Origin: Anaeromyxobacter sp.
Lineage (GTDB): Bacteria > Myxococcota > Myxococcia > Myxococcales > Anaeromyxobacteraceae
Reading direction: 5' to 3'
Assembly (NCBI GenBank): GCA_016718565.1
Contig: JADKCZ010000002.1
Location: forward strand, 372,001 to 436,000
DNA length: 64,000 bases
Translations under genes and position numbers: made by a program
The notes under the pieces: generated by a model
The model's database searches: none
Seen by the model: only the letters and a program-made list of their open reading frames with translations
Told to the model about the DNA's origin: nothing
Shown here: in pieces, positions 1 through 10,268 of the stretch
Position numbering within the stretch: position 1 is the first letter of the stretch
How the letters are laid out: every line of letters begins with the position of its first letter

Positions 1-10
1 CGGTCTTCAT
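1..10 (-). CDS. Possible start of a gene running off the left edge
   Basis: A minus-strand ATG at 8-10 is preceded by an AAGGAG-like ribosome binding site about ten bases upstream. Only the first three codons (Met-Lys-Thr) lie inside the window, so nothing can be said about the product. If real, it would be divergent from the YgfK-like gene that starts at 184, and the roughly 170 bases between them would hold both promoters. I saw no other gene in positions 11-183. Confidence 0.3.
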
Positions 11-183
11 GAGGGTGGCGCTCCTTGGGGTGGCGGCGGGCCCGGTCGGCCCGAAACCGGCGGCGGCATTCGAGCAGGAAGTGGCCTTTCACGCCACCCG
101 GGCGAGGCGCCGGCCTCAATCGGGCCAGCCCCCGGCTTCCCGGGGCGCCGGCCGGTTGCGGGGCCGGGGCACCGGCGGTACGG

Positions 184-2253
<2,070 letters not shown>

Positions 2254-2286
2254 CGGCGCGGAGCCGCAACTGCGTCAACCGGAACA

Positions 2287-2314
2287 TTGACTCCGGCGGT
2301 ACGTTCTCTACCCT
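2287..2314 (+). promoter_or_regulatory. Sigma-70-like promoter for the haem sensor/OmpA operon
   Basis: TTGACT at 2287-2292 and TACCCT at 2309-2314 are separated by 16 bp. Transcription would start near 2321, giving a leader of about 85 bases before the ATG at 2407. Inferred by eye only. Confidence 0.45.
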
Positions 2315-2406
2315 CGATCACATCCGACGCTCGTCGCTGCCGCAGGTCGGCGCCGCAGGGGAGCCAGCCTCCCCTCGGGCACGCAGCGTTCCGCCAGGGA
2401 GAGACG

Positions 2407-3282
2407 ATGGGCATTCGCAACCGCTTCATGATCACCACCGGCGTGCTGGGCCTGCTCACCATCCTCGCGGTGGGTGCGGCCAGCTACGAGCTGAGCCGCC
2501 GCCGCGCCATGGCCGACGCCGAGCAGAAGGGCCGGCTCATCTTCACCACCATGGAGTCGATCCAGTCCAACTTCGTGGTCTCCCAGCGCCCGCTGCTGCT
2601 GCAGGTGGTCGAGAAGGACCGCTTCTACCCGGAGATCATGTCGGGCGCGGTCATCACCCGCATGGTCTGGGACGTCCTGGAGAAGAAGCTGCCCGGCTAC
2701 CAGTTCAAGCAGGCGGCGGTCGATCCCCGCTGGCCGCCCAACAAGGCCGACGAGCAGGAGACGGCCATCATCCAGGGCTTCCGGACCGACGCCGGCCTCA
2801 AGACGCAGGAGGGGATCATCTCCCGGCGCGGCGAGCCCTACTACTACTTCGCCACCCGGCGGAACGCGGCCAAGGGCTGCCTGCAGTGCCACAGCGACGC
2901 GGCCTCCGCCCCCAAGGACCAGGTGGAGATCTACGGCGCGGAGCGCGGCTACGGGTGGAAGGAGGGCGACGTGGCGGCCGCCTTCGTGGTGTACGTGCCG
3001 CTCACCGAGGCGCTGGCCGAGGCCCGGGCCAACGCCCTCCGGCTGCTGGCCGTTGCCGCGGCCGGCCTGGGCCTGGCGCTGGCGGCCATCTGGGTCCTGC
3101 TCGACCGCAGCGTGGTCCGCCCCATCGTGGAGCTGAGCGGCCGGACCGAGGCCATCAGCATGGGGCGCGGCCTGGAGGAGCGGGTCACCACCACCGGCCC
3201 CGCCGAGATCGCCACCCTGGCGCAGGGCATCGAGCGGCTCCGGGTCAGCGTGGCCAAGCTGCTGAAGCGGAGCGCCACGTGA
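2407..3282 (+). CDS. DUF3365 haem-c sensor protein with HAMP domain
   Basis: A 291-residue membrane sensor. A transmembrane helix lies at residues 7-26, followed by a periplasmic DUF3365 (Tll0287-like) domain. This domain contains one c-type haem site, CLQCH, at residues 158-162. A second transmembrane helix is at about 207-228 and a HAMP-like linker runs to the C-terminus. There is no kinase, cyclase or methyl-accepting domain, so the output must go through a partner. The family is associated with redox or ligand sensing through covalently bound haem. The start is set by the ATG at 2407, preceded by GGGAGAG. The stop overlaps the GTG start of the TPR-OmpA gene by 4 bp, so the two are very probably co-translated. 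Confidence 0.82.
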   Translation: MGIRNRFMITTGVLGLLTILAVGAASYELSRRRAMADAEQKGRLIFTTMESIQSNFVVSQRPLLLQVVEKDRFYPEIMSGAVITRMVWDVLEKKLPGYQFKQAAVDPRWPPNKADEQETAIIQGFRTDAGLKTQEGIISRRGEPYYYFATRRNAAKGCLQCHSDAASAPKDQVEIYGAERGYGWKEGDVAAAFVVYVPLTEALAEARANALRLLAVAAAGLGLALAAIWVLLDRSVVRPIVELSGRTEAISMGRGLEERVTTTGPAEIATLAQGIERLRVSVAKLLKRSAT

Positions 3283-4160
3283 GGCCGGGCCCGGGCCGCC
3301 TCCTCGCCGCCGCCGCGCTGGCCTCCGCGCTGGCGGCGCCGGCCCCGGCGCCGGCCCAGGCGCCGACCCGCGAGATCGACTGTCCGGCCCTGCTGGTGCA
3401 CGTCAAGTCGGTCACCAGCCTGCTCGAGCGGGCCAAGCTCCTGGACGTCGCCGCCGCCAAGTGCCCGCAGGACGCCCCGGTGGCCTACGAGCACGCCTTC
3501 GCGCTGGAGCGGCTGCGCCGCTACCCCGAGGCGCTGGTGGCCTACCGGACCGCGGCCGAGCTCGACCCGGCGCACGCCAAGGCCCACGTCGGGGTGGCGG
3601 ACACGCTCATGCTGCTGGGCGACACGGCCGGCGCGGTGGCCGCCTACGAGCGTGGGCTCAAGCTCGATCCCGCCAACGCCCGCGCCGGCAAGGCGCTGGA
3701 GGTGGCGCGCATCAAGGCCCGGGCCCAGCGAGGCGAGGACATCTCCAGCGACGAGTTCGTGCGGGTCATGAGCCAGGCCGAGGTGAAGGGCGGGCCCGCC
3801 GAGAGCGCCGAGGGCCCCATGGTGCGCATGCAGATCCTCTTCAAGCTCGGCGCCGCATCGCTCGACGAGTCGAGCCTCGGCAAGCTGGCCGTGGTGGGGG
3901 AGGCGCTGCGGCGCCCGGCCCTGGCCGGCGCCCGGCTGGAGATCGCCGGGCACACCGACGACACCGGCGACCCGGAGGCCAACCTGGCGCTCTCCAGGCG
4001 GCGCGCCGAGGCGGTGCGCGATCGGCTCGCCTCGCGCCACCAGATCCCGGCGGACCGCCTGGTGGTGGCCTGGTTCGGCCAGGGGCGGCCCCTGGCGCCC
4101 AACACCAGCCCGCGGAACCAGCAGCTCAACCGGCGCGTCGAGTTCAGGCTCCTCAAGTAG
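3279..4160 (+). CDS. TPR-OmpA family outer-membrane/periplasmic lipoprotein-like protein
   Basis: A 293-residue protein starting at a GTG that overlaps the preceding stop (GTGA). It has an N-terminal signal peptide rich in Leu/Ala ending near APAPAQA. Tetratricopeptide-like helices occupy roughly residues 60-145 (AYEHAFALERLRRYPEAL, then AAYERGLKLDPANARAGKAL). The C-terminal 110 residues are an OmpA-type peptidoglycan-binding domain, with GHTDDTGDPEANLALSRRRA and the terminal QQLNRRVEF. Such proteins anchor the envelope to peptidoglycan. Co-translation with the haem sensor suggests that they act in one envelope complex; that link is inference. Confidence 0.83.
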   Translation: MRPGPGRLLAAAALASALAAPAPAPAQAPTREIDCPALLVHVKSVTSLLERAKLLDVAAAKCPQDAPVAYEHAFALERLRRYPEALVAYRTAAELDPAHAKAHVGVADTLMLLGDTAGAVAAYERGLKLDPANARAGKALEVARIKARAQRGEDISSDEFVRVMSQAEVKGGPAESAEGPMVRMQILFKLGAASLDESSLGKLAVVGEALRRPALAGARLEIAGHTDDTGDPEANLALSRRRAEAVRDRLASRHQIPADRLVVAWFGQGRPLAPNTSPRNQQLNRRVEFRLLK

Positions 4161-4237
4161 GCCTGGCGCCGGCGGCCGGACCGGCCGTCGCAGGACCCCC
4201 TGTGCGGTTGCGCGCAGGGCAGGGATGGACCAGATCG

Positions 4238-4266
4238 TTGGCTGCGGCGCGCCGAGGCGGTACCTT
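4238..4266 (+). promoter_or_regulatory. Sigma-70-like promoter for the DUF4388/roadblock pair
   Basis: TTGGCT at 4238-4243 and TACCTT at 4261-4266 have a 17-bp spacer. They lie about 70 bp upstream of the ATG at 4338, in an otherwise empty 177-bp gap. Confidence 0.5.
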
Positions 4267-4337
4267 CAGGGCTCGGTGCACGCGCCGCTCGCCGGCCCGG
4301 GGAGAGCTCCCCGGGCCGAGCATCACGGGAGCCTCAC

Positions 4338-5075
4338 ATGTCGTCGAACCCACAGCGAGGCTTCGAGGGATCGGTGGCGGCGCTCTCCGTGGCCGACGTG
4401 CTGCAGCTCCAGGGTGGCCACCGCTTCTCCGGCTCCATCGTCTTCTCCTACCAGGGGCAGGCGGCGGCCGTCTTCATGCAGCACGGCGAGGTGATCCACG
4501 CCGAGTTCGGCGCGGTGCACGGCGAGGAGGTGCTCGCCGCCATCCTGGCCTGGCCCACCGGCAGCTTCGAGGCCCACGCCAACGTGGCCACCTTCGCCCG
4601 CTCCATCGACAAGCGGCTGGACCACCTGCTGCTCGACGCGGCGCGGAGCCTCGACGAGGCCCGCCAGGACGGCCGGGAGCGCCCGCCGGCCCAGGCGGCG
4701 GCGCCCGCCCCCAGGCCGCCCACCGAGCCGGCGCCGCCCAGGGCCCCCGCCGCCGCCCTGCGCGCCCGCGCCGTGGATGGCGTGCGCCACGCGGCGGTGC
4801 TGCGCGGCGGGGTGGCGCTCAACGACGCCTCCCCGGAGGGCACCGCCCTGGCGACCCGCAGCGCCTCCCTGCTCTCCTCCCTGGCCGACCCGCTCGGGAA
4901 GCTGCTCGGCCTCGGCGAGCTGAGCCGCCTGGTGCTCTGCAACCCGCAGCTGGACCAGCTCCTCCTCCTGCACGCCAAGGACGCCTACCTGGCCGTCAGC
5001 CTGCAGCCGACCGCCTCGCTGGCCGACACCGAGGCCGCGGTCCGGCGGGCCGTCAGCGCCCAGCCGGGGGCCTGA
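4338..5075 (+). CDS. DUF4388 (PATAN) plus roadblock/LC7-like protein
   Basis: A 245-residue cytoplasmic protein. Residues about 8-110 match the DUF4388/PATAN fold common in myxobacterial gliding and signalling proteins (FEGSVAALSVADVLQLQ, then a stretch around GEVIHAEFG and GSFEAH). A Pro/Ala-rich linker follows. The last 100 residues resemble a roadblock/LC7 domain, which in myxobacteria serves as a regulatory partner for Ras-like GTPases such as MglA. It sits 3 bp upstream of a second roadblock protein, so the two probably form one unit. No GTPase gene is nearby in the window. Confidence 0.7.
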   Translation: MSSNPQRGFEGSVAALSVADVLQLQGGHRFSGSIVFSYQGQAAAVFMQHGEVIHAEFGAVHGEEVLAAILAWPTGSFEAHANVATFARSIDKRLDHLLLDAARSLDEARQDGRERPPAQAAAPAPRPPTEPAPPRAPAAALRARAVDGVRHAAVLRGGVALNDASPEGTALATRSASLLSSLADPLGKLLGLGELSRLVLCNPQLDQLLLLHAKDAYLAVSLQPTASLADTEAAVRRAVSAQPGA

Positions 5076-5078
5076 GCC

Positions 5079-5693
5079 ATGCAGCAGGTGCTCCAGCAGC
5101 TGGCGGGGATCCCGGGGGTGGTGGGCACCATGGCCTGCGGCCCGAGCGGCGAGCTGCTCGCCTCCGCCTTCCCGCCCCTCTTCGACGAGGCGGCGCTGCG
5201 CCAGGTGGCCGCGCTCTTCGCCGACGAGACCTCCGGCCTGCGCCAGCGCGCCGGCCCCGACGGCTCGCTCGACCTGCGCTACGCCCGGGGGCGGGCCCTG
5301 GCCAGGCCCTTCGCCCGCGGCATGGTGCTGGTCATCGGGACCCTGGCGGTGGACGCGGCGCTGGTCGGGCTCTCGCTGGAGCAGGCGGTGCGCCGCCTGG
5401 ACGCGGCCGCCGGACAGGCGCCGGCCCCCCACCGGCCCGCGCCCCAGCCGGCGGCGCCAGCCGCCGTCCCGGCGGAGGTGGTGACGGCCAGGGCGCCGCT
5501 GCAGGAGGTGCTGGTCCGCCACATCGGCCCCATCGGCGGGCTGGTCTTCGAGGAGGCCTGGGCCGCCTGGGCCGCCGCCGCCCCGCCCTCCCGGGCCAGG
5601 CTGGAGCAGCTGGTCGCCGACCTGTCGCGGGAGATCGACGAGGCCGACGAGCGGACCCGCTTCGTGGCCGAGGCGCGGGCGGCCCTCGGCTGA
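5079..5693 (+). CDS. Roadblock/LC7 domain protein
   Basis: A 204-residue protein. Its first 110 residues have a roadblock/LC7 pattern (LQQLAGIPGVVGTMACGPSG, then GMVLVIGTLAVDAALVGL). A Pro/Ala linker follows, then a helical C-terminal domain of about 65 residues (VRHIGPIGGLVFEEAWAAW through AEARAAL) that I recognise only as recurring in such proteins. It is cytoplasmic and likely acts as a homo- or heterodimer with the preceding DUF4388/roadblock protein, regulating a small GTPase. The partner is not visible here. Confidence 0.7.
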   Translation: MQQVLQQLAGIPGVVGTMACGPSGELLASAFPPLFDEAALRQVAALFADETSGLRQRAGPDGSLDLRYARGRALARPFARGMVLVIGTLAVDAALVGLSLEQAVRRLDAAAGQAPAPHRPAPQPAAPAAVPAEVVTARAPLQEVLVRHIGPIGGLVFEEAWAAWAAAAPPSRARLEQLVADLSREIDEADERTRFVAEARAALG

Positions 5694-5717
5694 GCCGCGG
5701 GCGGGCCTCGGCCCGCC

Positions 5718-7115
5718 TCAGCCCGCCGCCGACGCCAGCTGGCGCGCCAGGGCGTTGTGGCGCTCCACCACCGGCTCGAGCTCGAAGGAGGCGAGCCGCC
5801 CCTGGCGCACCCGCACCCTCCCGTCCACCACCGTCCAGGCGGCCTGCGGCGCGGCGCACAGCAGGAGCGCGCCGAGCGGGTCGTGCACGGCCCCCCCGGC
5901 GAAGCCGAGCGTGCCGAGGTCGTAGAGCGCCAGGTCGGCGCAGAACCCGGGGGCCAGCTGGCCGATGTCGCCCCGCCCCAGCACCCGGGCGCCGCCGCGG
6001 GTGGCCAGGGCCAGCGCGTCGCGGGCCGTCATGGCGGCCGGTCCGCGATCGCAGCCGAAGGGCTCGAGGGCGATGCCGACCCGCTGCAGCAGCATGGCCT
6101 GGCGCGCCTCGGAGACCATCTGCGCCCCGTCGTTCGAGGCGCTGCCGTCCACGCCCAGCCCCACCGGCACGCCGGCGTCCATCATCCTCCGGATGGGCGC
6201 GATGCCGGAGGCCAGGCGCATGTTGCTGCACGGGCAGTGGGCCACCCCGGTGCCGGTGGCGGCGAAGCGCCGGATGCCGGGGTCGTCGAGCTTGACGCAG
6301 TGGGCGTGCCACACGTCCTCCCCCAGCCAGCCGAGCTCCTCGGCGTACTCGGTGGGCGTGCAGCCGAACTTCTCCCTGGTGTAGCGGATGTCGTGGTCGT
6401 TCTCGGCCAGGTGGGTGTGCAGCCGCACCCCCAGGGCGCGCGCCAGCCTGGCCGACTCGCGCATCAGGTCCTGGCTCACCGAGAACGGCGAGCAGGGCGC
6501 CACCGCCACCTGCAGCATGGCGCCGTGGCGGCGGTCGTGCCAGCGCTCCACCAGCCGCTGGGTCTCGCGCAGGATGTCCGGCTCGCGCTCCACCACCCGG
6601 TCGGGCGGCAGGCCGCCCTGGCTCTGGCCCACGCTCATCGAGCCGCGGGTGGCGGTGAAGCGCATGCCGGCCAGGGCCGCGCCCTCGATGGCGTCGTCGA
6701 GCCGGCAGCCGTTCGGGTAGATGTAGAGGTGGTCGCTGGTGGTGGTGCAGCCGGAGAGGAGCAGCTCCGCCATGGCCACCTGGGTGGAGACCCGCACCAT
6801 CTCGGGCGTCAGGTTGGCCCAGATCGGGTAGAGCCCCTGCAGCCAGGAGAAGAGCTCGGCGTCCTGCACCGCCCGCACCGCCCGGGTCAAGGACTGCACC
6901 ATGTGGTGGTGGGTGTTGACCAGGCCCGGGATGACCAGGTGGCCGCGGGCGTCGATGACCTCGTCGGCGGTGGCCGGCAGGTCGGCGGCCGGGCCGACCG
7001 CCTCCACCAGGTTGCCGCGCACCAGGACCGAGGCGCCGGGGAGCTCGCGCCGGGCCTCGTCGAAGGTGGCGACCAGGGTGGCGTCGCGGATCAGCAGGGT
7101 GCGTGGCTCGGGCAT
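5718..7115 (-). CDS. 8-oxoguanine deaminase-type amidohydrolase
   Basis: A 465-residue zinc amidohydrolase of the chlorohydrolase/ATZ-TRZ group. The metal-binding HxH motif is in GLVNTHHHMVQSLTRAV; the later His ligands are in RLHTHLAEN and WHAHCVKL; the catalytic Asp is in GLGVDGSASNDG. The stretch HCPCSNMRLASGIAPI is typical of enzymes annotated as 8-oxoguanine deaminase, which hydrolyse 8-oxoguanine (or isocytosine) to urate-type products. The start at 7115 (MPEPRTLLIRD) fits the family beginning; an in-frame upstream ATG at 7178 would overlap the promoter region of the divergent deaminase. Context with the deaminase and the YgfK-like protein supports purine salvage or catabolism. Substrate assignment is from motif resemblance. 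Confidence 0.78.
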   Translation of the reverse strand: MPEPRTLLIRDATLVATFDEARRELPGASVLVRGNLVEAVGPAADLPATADEVIDARGHLVIPGLVNTHHHMVQSLTRAVRAVQDAELFSWLQGLYPIWANLTPEMVRVSTQVAMAELLLSGCTTTSDHLYIYPNGCRLDDAIEGAALAGMRFTATRGSMSVGQSQGGLPPDRVVEREPDILRETQRLVERWHDRRHGAMLQVAVAPCSPFSVSQDLMRESARLARALGVRLHTHLAENDHDIRYTREKFGCTPTEYAEELGWLGEDVWHAHCVKLDDPGIRRFAATGTGVAHCPCSNMRLASGIAPIRRMMDAGVPVGLGVDGSASNDGAQMVSEARQAMLLQRVGIALEPFGCDRGPAAMTARDALALATRGGARVLGRGDIGQLAPGFCADLALYDLGTLGFAGGAVHDPLGALLLCAAPQAAWTVVDGRVRVRQGRLASFELEPVVERHNALARQLASAAG

Positions 7116-7180
7116 GTGGGGGATCCCTGTGGTCGCGTCGCGGGGCGCGGCATCGTACAACGGGGCCAGGAGGAGCACCC

Positions 7181-7675
7181 ATGGACCAGCCCGGCACCGC
7201 CGCGCGCCGCTCGGACGAGGACCACCTGCGCCTGGCCTACCGGGTGGCCCGCCGCGCCCTCCAGCACGGCAACCACCCGTTCGGCTGCGTGCTGGTCGGC
7301 CCCGCCGGCGAGGTGCTGCTGGAGCAGGAGAACGGCTACCAGCCGACCCGCGACATGACGGCCCACGCCGAGCGCCTGCTGGCCTCGCGGGCCAGCCAGG
7401 CCTGGCGGCCGGCCTTCCTGGCCGGCTGCACCCTCTACAGCTCGGCGGAGCCCTGCGCCATGTGCTCCGGGGCCCTCTACTGGGCCGGGGTCGGGCGGGT
7501 GGTGTACGGGCTCTCCGAGCGGCAGCTCAAGGCGCTGACCGGCTCGCACCCCGAGAACCCCACCCTGGACCTGCCGTGCCGGGCGGTCTTCGCCGCCGGG
7601 CAGCGGGTGGTGGAGGTGGTGGGCCCCCTCCTCGAGGCGGAGGGGGCCGAGGTCCACGCCGGGGCGTGGGGATAG
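7181..7675 (+). CDS. Cytidine/deoxycytidylate-fold nucleoside deaminase
   Basis: A 164-residue enzyme with the zinc motifs of the CDA superfamily: HAERLLASRA (His ligand plus catalytic Glu) and SAEPCAMCSGALYWAG (PCxxC ligands). The length and the sequence around SGALYWAGVGRVVYGLS resemble guanine deaminases and other free-base deaminases more than tRNA adenosine deaminase TadA, but the substrate cannot be fixed from sequence alone. A good AGGAGG ribosome site lies 8 bp before the ATG. The gene is divergent from the 8-oxoguanine-deaminase-type gene with a gap of 65 bp. Its stop lies 12 bp from the convergent SerA-type gene. Confidence 0.75.
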   Translation: MDQPGTAARRSDEDHLRLAYRVARRALQHGNHPFGCVLVGPAGEVLLEQENGYQPTRDMTAHAERLLASRASQAWRPAFLAGCTLYSSAEPCAMCSGALYWAGVGRVVYGLSERQLKALTGSHPENPTLDLPCRAVFAAGQRVVEVVGPLLEAEGAEVHAGAWG

Positions 7676-7687
7676 CCGGCCGGCGCG

Positions 7688-8896
7688 CTACCCCGGCGCC
7701 ACGTCGAAGCACTCCACGAACATCACCTCGTCCGTGCGGGCGGCGATGCGCTCCAGCAGGGCCGGCTCGGGCCGCGCCCCCAGCTGGATGACGCAGCAGG
7801 CCGCCGCGGCCCCCTCGAAGATGGTGTTGTGCACCTCCTCGACGTTGATGCCGGCCTCCCGCAGGGCGCCCAGGACGTTGGCCAGCACGCCCACCTTGTC
7901 GAAGTGGCGGACCACCAGGCGGGCGCGCGCCGGCGAGCGGCGCGCCACGTTGACGCAGTTGGGCACCGAGCCGTCGCGCACGAAGGCCGCCAGGATGCGC
8001 ACCGTCTCGGCGGCGATGGCGTCCTGCGCCTGGGCCGTCGAGGCGCCGATGTGGTGCGTGCCGTAGACGCCGGGCGCCTTGCCGAGCGGGCTGTCGAAGT
8101 CGGCCTTGCCCTTCTCGGGCTCGCCGGGGAAGACGTCGGTGCCCAGGCGCAGCCGGCCGGCCAGCACCGCCTCGAGCAGCGCCTCCTGGTCCACCACCTC
8201 GGCGCGTGCGGTGTTGACGAGCAGGGCGCCGGGCTTGAGGGCGGCCAGCACCTCGCGCGACACCAGGCCGCGGGTGGCCGGCTTGAGCGGCAGGTGCAGC
8301 GAGAGCACGTCGCTGCGGCGCGCCAGGTCCAGGAGGTCGGTGGCCAGCCCCACCCCGGCCGCGGCGGCCCGCGCCGCGTCGAGCGAGCGCGACCAGGCCA
8401 GCACCTTCATGCCGAAGCCCAGGGCGCGGCGGGCGGTCTCCTGGCCGATGGGGCCGAAGCCGGCCACGCCCAGGGTGCGCCCGTAGAGGCCGCTGGCCTC
8501 CGAGAAGGCCTTCTTCTCCCACTTGCCGGCGCGCAGGCGCTCCACGTTGTCGGGGATGCGCCGGTCGAGCGAGACCATCAGGCCGATGGCCAGCTCGGCC
8601 ACCGCGATGGCGTTCTGGCCCGGGCAGTTGGCCACGTAGACGCCGACCCTGGAGGCGGCCGCCACGTCGATGGTGTTCACGCCGGCCCCGGCCCGGACCA
8701 CCAGCGAGAGGGCGTCGGACTTCTCGAAGACCTCGGCCGGCACCTGCTTGCCGCGCACCACCAGGATGGAGGCCCCCTGCACGGCGGCGGCCAGGTCCTT
8801 CACCGGCACGTCGGGGCGGTGATCCACCGTGAGCCCCAGCGCCGACAGGTCGGCCAGCCGGTCCTGCGGGAACGCATCCGCGATGAGCACCTTCAC
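7688..8896 (-). CDS. serA: D-3-phosphoglycerate dehydrogenase
   Basis: A 402-residue D-isomer 2-hydroxyacid dehydrogenase catalysing the first step of serine synthesis: 3-phosphoglycerate to 3-phosphohydroxypyruvate with NAD+. The Rossmann motif is in GVAGFGPIGQE. Catalytic regions are NTARAEVVDQEAL (Arg), the following acidic residue, and THHIGAST (His). The last 75 residues form an ACT domain (DKVGVLANVLGALREAGINVEEV), expected for serine feedback or oligomerisation. This is the short SerA form without the intervening ASB domain. It is transcribed alone and faces the tRNA-Met terminator. Confidence 0.88.
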   Translation of the reverse strand: MKVLIADAFPQDRLADLSALGLTVDHRPDVPVKDLAAAVQGASILVVRGKQVPAEVFEKSDALSLVVRAGAGVNTIDVAAASRVGVYVANCPGQNAIAVAELAIGLMVSLDRRIPDNVERLRAGKWEKKAFSEASGLYGRTLGVAGFGPIGQETARRALGFGMKVLAWSRSLDAARAAAAGVGLATDLLDLARRSDVLSLHLPLKPATRGLVSREVLAALKPGALLVNTARAEVVDQEALLEAVLAGRLRLGTDVFPGEPEKGKADFDSPLGKAPGVYGTHHIGASTAQAQDAIAAETVRILAAFVRDGSVPNCVNVARRSPARARLVVRHFDKVGVLANVLGALREAGINVEEVHNTIFEGAAAACCVIQLGARPEPALLERIAARTDEVMFVECFDVAPG

Positions 8897-9020
8897 GCGC
8901 CACCTCCCTGGTGTGTGGGGAGAGCATCGGCCGGGCCGGGGCAGCCCGCAACCTTCCGGGCGGGGGTGGCACGGGTGGGGGTGGCCGACCGCGGGTCGGG
9001 CCAGGGCGCCGCTGGCAGCC

Positions 9021-9056
9021 CAGAAAGGAGAGGCCGCCCGTGCGGGGCGGCCTCTC
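9021..9056 (-). terminator. Rho-independent terminator of tRNA-Met
   Basis: A perfect 12-bp stem (arms 9028-9039 and 9045-9056, five-base loop) is followed on the minus strand by a short T-rich run (CCTTTCTG). It lies immediately after the tRNA 3' end. Confidence 0.7.
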
Positions 9057-9059
9057 GAG

Positions 9060-9133
9060 TGGTGAGGGGGAGAATCGAACTCCCGACCTGGGGATTATGA
9101 GACCCCCGCTCTAGCCGACTGAGCTACCTCACC
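9060..9133 (-). tRNA. tRNA-Met (CAT anticodon)
   Basis: A 74-nt cloverleaf read on the minus strand. The acceptor stem GGTGAGG pairs perfectly with CCTCACC, with discriminator A at 9060. The D arm is GCTC...GAGC. The anticodon loop is CTCATAA (anticodon CAT), and the T arm is GGGAG-TTCGATT-CTCCC. CCA is not encoded. The G1-C72 pair argues against initiator tRNA-fMet. Similarity of the anticodon loop to elongator tRNA-Met favours Met, but tRNA-Ile2 (lysidine-modified CAT) cannot be formally excluded. The 31-39 pair is a T-T mismatch at the top of the anticodon stem. Confidence 0.93.
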
Positions 9134-9172
9134 GAGGTGATGGCGCGGCCGCTTCGGCCGCAAGGACGCGGG

Positions 9173-9201
9173 TTTATAGGGCCCCCGGCGGGATCCGTCA
9201 A
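9173..9201 (-). promoter_or_regulatory. Strong promoter for tRNA-Met
   Basis: On the minus strand, TTGACG (9196-9201) and TATAAA (9173-9178) have a 17-bp spacer. Transcription would start about 30 bp before the tRNA. The -35 box overlaps the stop codon of the flippase-like gene upstream, so the promoter is packed into a 64-bp gap. Confidence 0.75.
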
Positions 9202-10268
9202 GGAGGAGGCGCGGCCCCGTCCCCGCCGGCCTGGTACTCGGCCTCCTCCTCCTCGAGCTCCACGCCGGCGTCCCCGGGCCCGGCGAAGAGCCGGCCCACC
9301 TGCACGTGCGGCGAGAAGAGGAAGACGAGGCCGAGCAGCACCTGGAAGCCGATCTGCGCCGCCCAGAGCACGTTGGCGTAGGCCGGGCCGCGGGCCTGGG
9401 CCGCCTCGTGCGACACGAAGAGCGACAGCCCGAGCACCACCGCGCCCTGGAAGGTGCCCACCATGCCGGGGCCGGCCGGGATCATCACCCCCACCACCAG
9501 CACCCCCAGCACCGTGTAGGCGTCCACCAGCGCCAGGTCCAGCGCGAAGGCCCGGGCCAGCAGCTGCATGCCCCAGCCGTTGAGCGCCCAGTAGGCGGCG
9601 GTGAGGGCGAAGAACAGGGCCACCTTGCCGCGGCTCGGCACCAGCCGCAGCCCGTGGATGAAGGCGTCCATCATCCCGGAGAGGCGGGTCGCCAGGCGCT
9701 GCGAGAGGGGGCCGAGCAGGCGGGCGGTGAGCCGCACCGCCAGCGCCCGGTTGCGGTAGGCCAGCACCAGGAAGGCCAGCAGCCCGGCGAAGGCCAGCGA
9801 GACCCCGACCCCGGCCAGCCGCAGCACCCGGAGCCCCGGCGTGCCCTCGGGCACCGCCAGCAGGGTGACCACCAGCAGGAGCCCGGTGAAGATGCCGTCG
9901 GCCACCCGCTCCACCACCACCGAGGAGAGCGCCGCCGAGACCCGCAGGCGCGGGCGGTCGGCCACCAGGTAGGGCCTGGCGAACTCGCCGAGCCGGAAGG
10001 GCAGCAGCACCAGCGCCATGAAGCCCACCGCCGAGACGGCGTTCAGCCGGGCGAAGGGGACCGTGGCCACCGGCTCGAGCAGGATGCCCCAGCGCACCGT
10101 GCGGACCAGGTGGATGGCCAGCAGCACCAGCAGGTAGGGCGCCAGGTAGCGGTAGTCGGCGGCCCGCGTGGCCTGCCAGATGGCCCCCAGGTCCTTGCCC
10201 CGCAGCGTCAGCCAGAGCGCCAGCCCGGAGACCGCCAGTCCGGCCAGGATCTGCAGGGCGCGCTTCAG
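9198..10268 (-). CDS. Lysylphosphatidylglycerol synthase/UPF0104-type transmembrane protein
   Basis: A roughly 356-residue integral membrane protein with seven or eight hydrophobic segments (for example LLVLLAIHLVRTVRWGIL, FMALVLLPFRLGEFARPYL and IPAGPGMVGTFQGAVVLGL). The LLPFRLGEFARPYL and GMVGTFQGA motifs are typical of the flippase domain family (UPF0104, YbhN/AglD-like), thought to handle lipid or glycolipid transfer. The C-terminus is a short acidic tail. No ATG, GTG or TTG exists at the family's N-terminus. The best start is a CTG at 10266-10268 that overlaps the stop of the PHP phosphatase gene (CTGA) and has AGGAG 6 bp upstream. It is co-transcribed with that gene. Confidence 0.75.
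   Translation of the reverse strand: MKRALQILAGLAVSGLALWLTLRGKDLGAIWQATRAADYRYLAPYLLVLLAIHLVRTVRWGILLEPVATVPFARLNAVSAVGFMALVLLPFRLGEFARPYLVADRPRLRVSAALSSVVVERVADGIFTGLLLVVTLLAVPEGTPGLRVLRLAGVGVSLAFAGLLAFLVLAYRNRALAVRLTARLLGPLSQRLATRLSGMMDAFIHGLRLVPSRGKVALFFALTAAYWALNGWGMQLLARAFALDLALVDAYTVLGVLVVGVMIPAGPGMVGTFQGAVVLGLSLFVSHEAAQARGPAYANVLWAAQIGFQVLLGLVFLFSPHVQVGRLFAGPGDAGVELEEEEAEYQAGGDGAAPPP

Noticed and set aside
3461..6295. A 944-codon plus-strand frame
   Set aside because: It is out of frame with the OmpA, DUF4388 and roadblock genes and lacks recognisable domains.
9060..9133. Initiator tRNA-fMet
   Set aside because: The first acceptor pair is G-C, whereas initiator tRNAs have an unpaired position 1.
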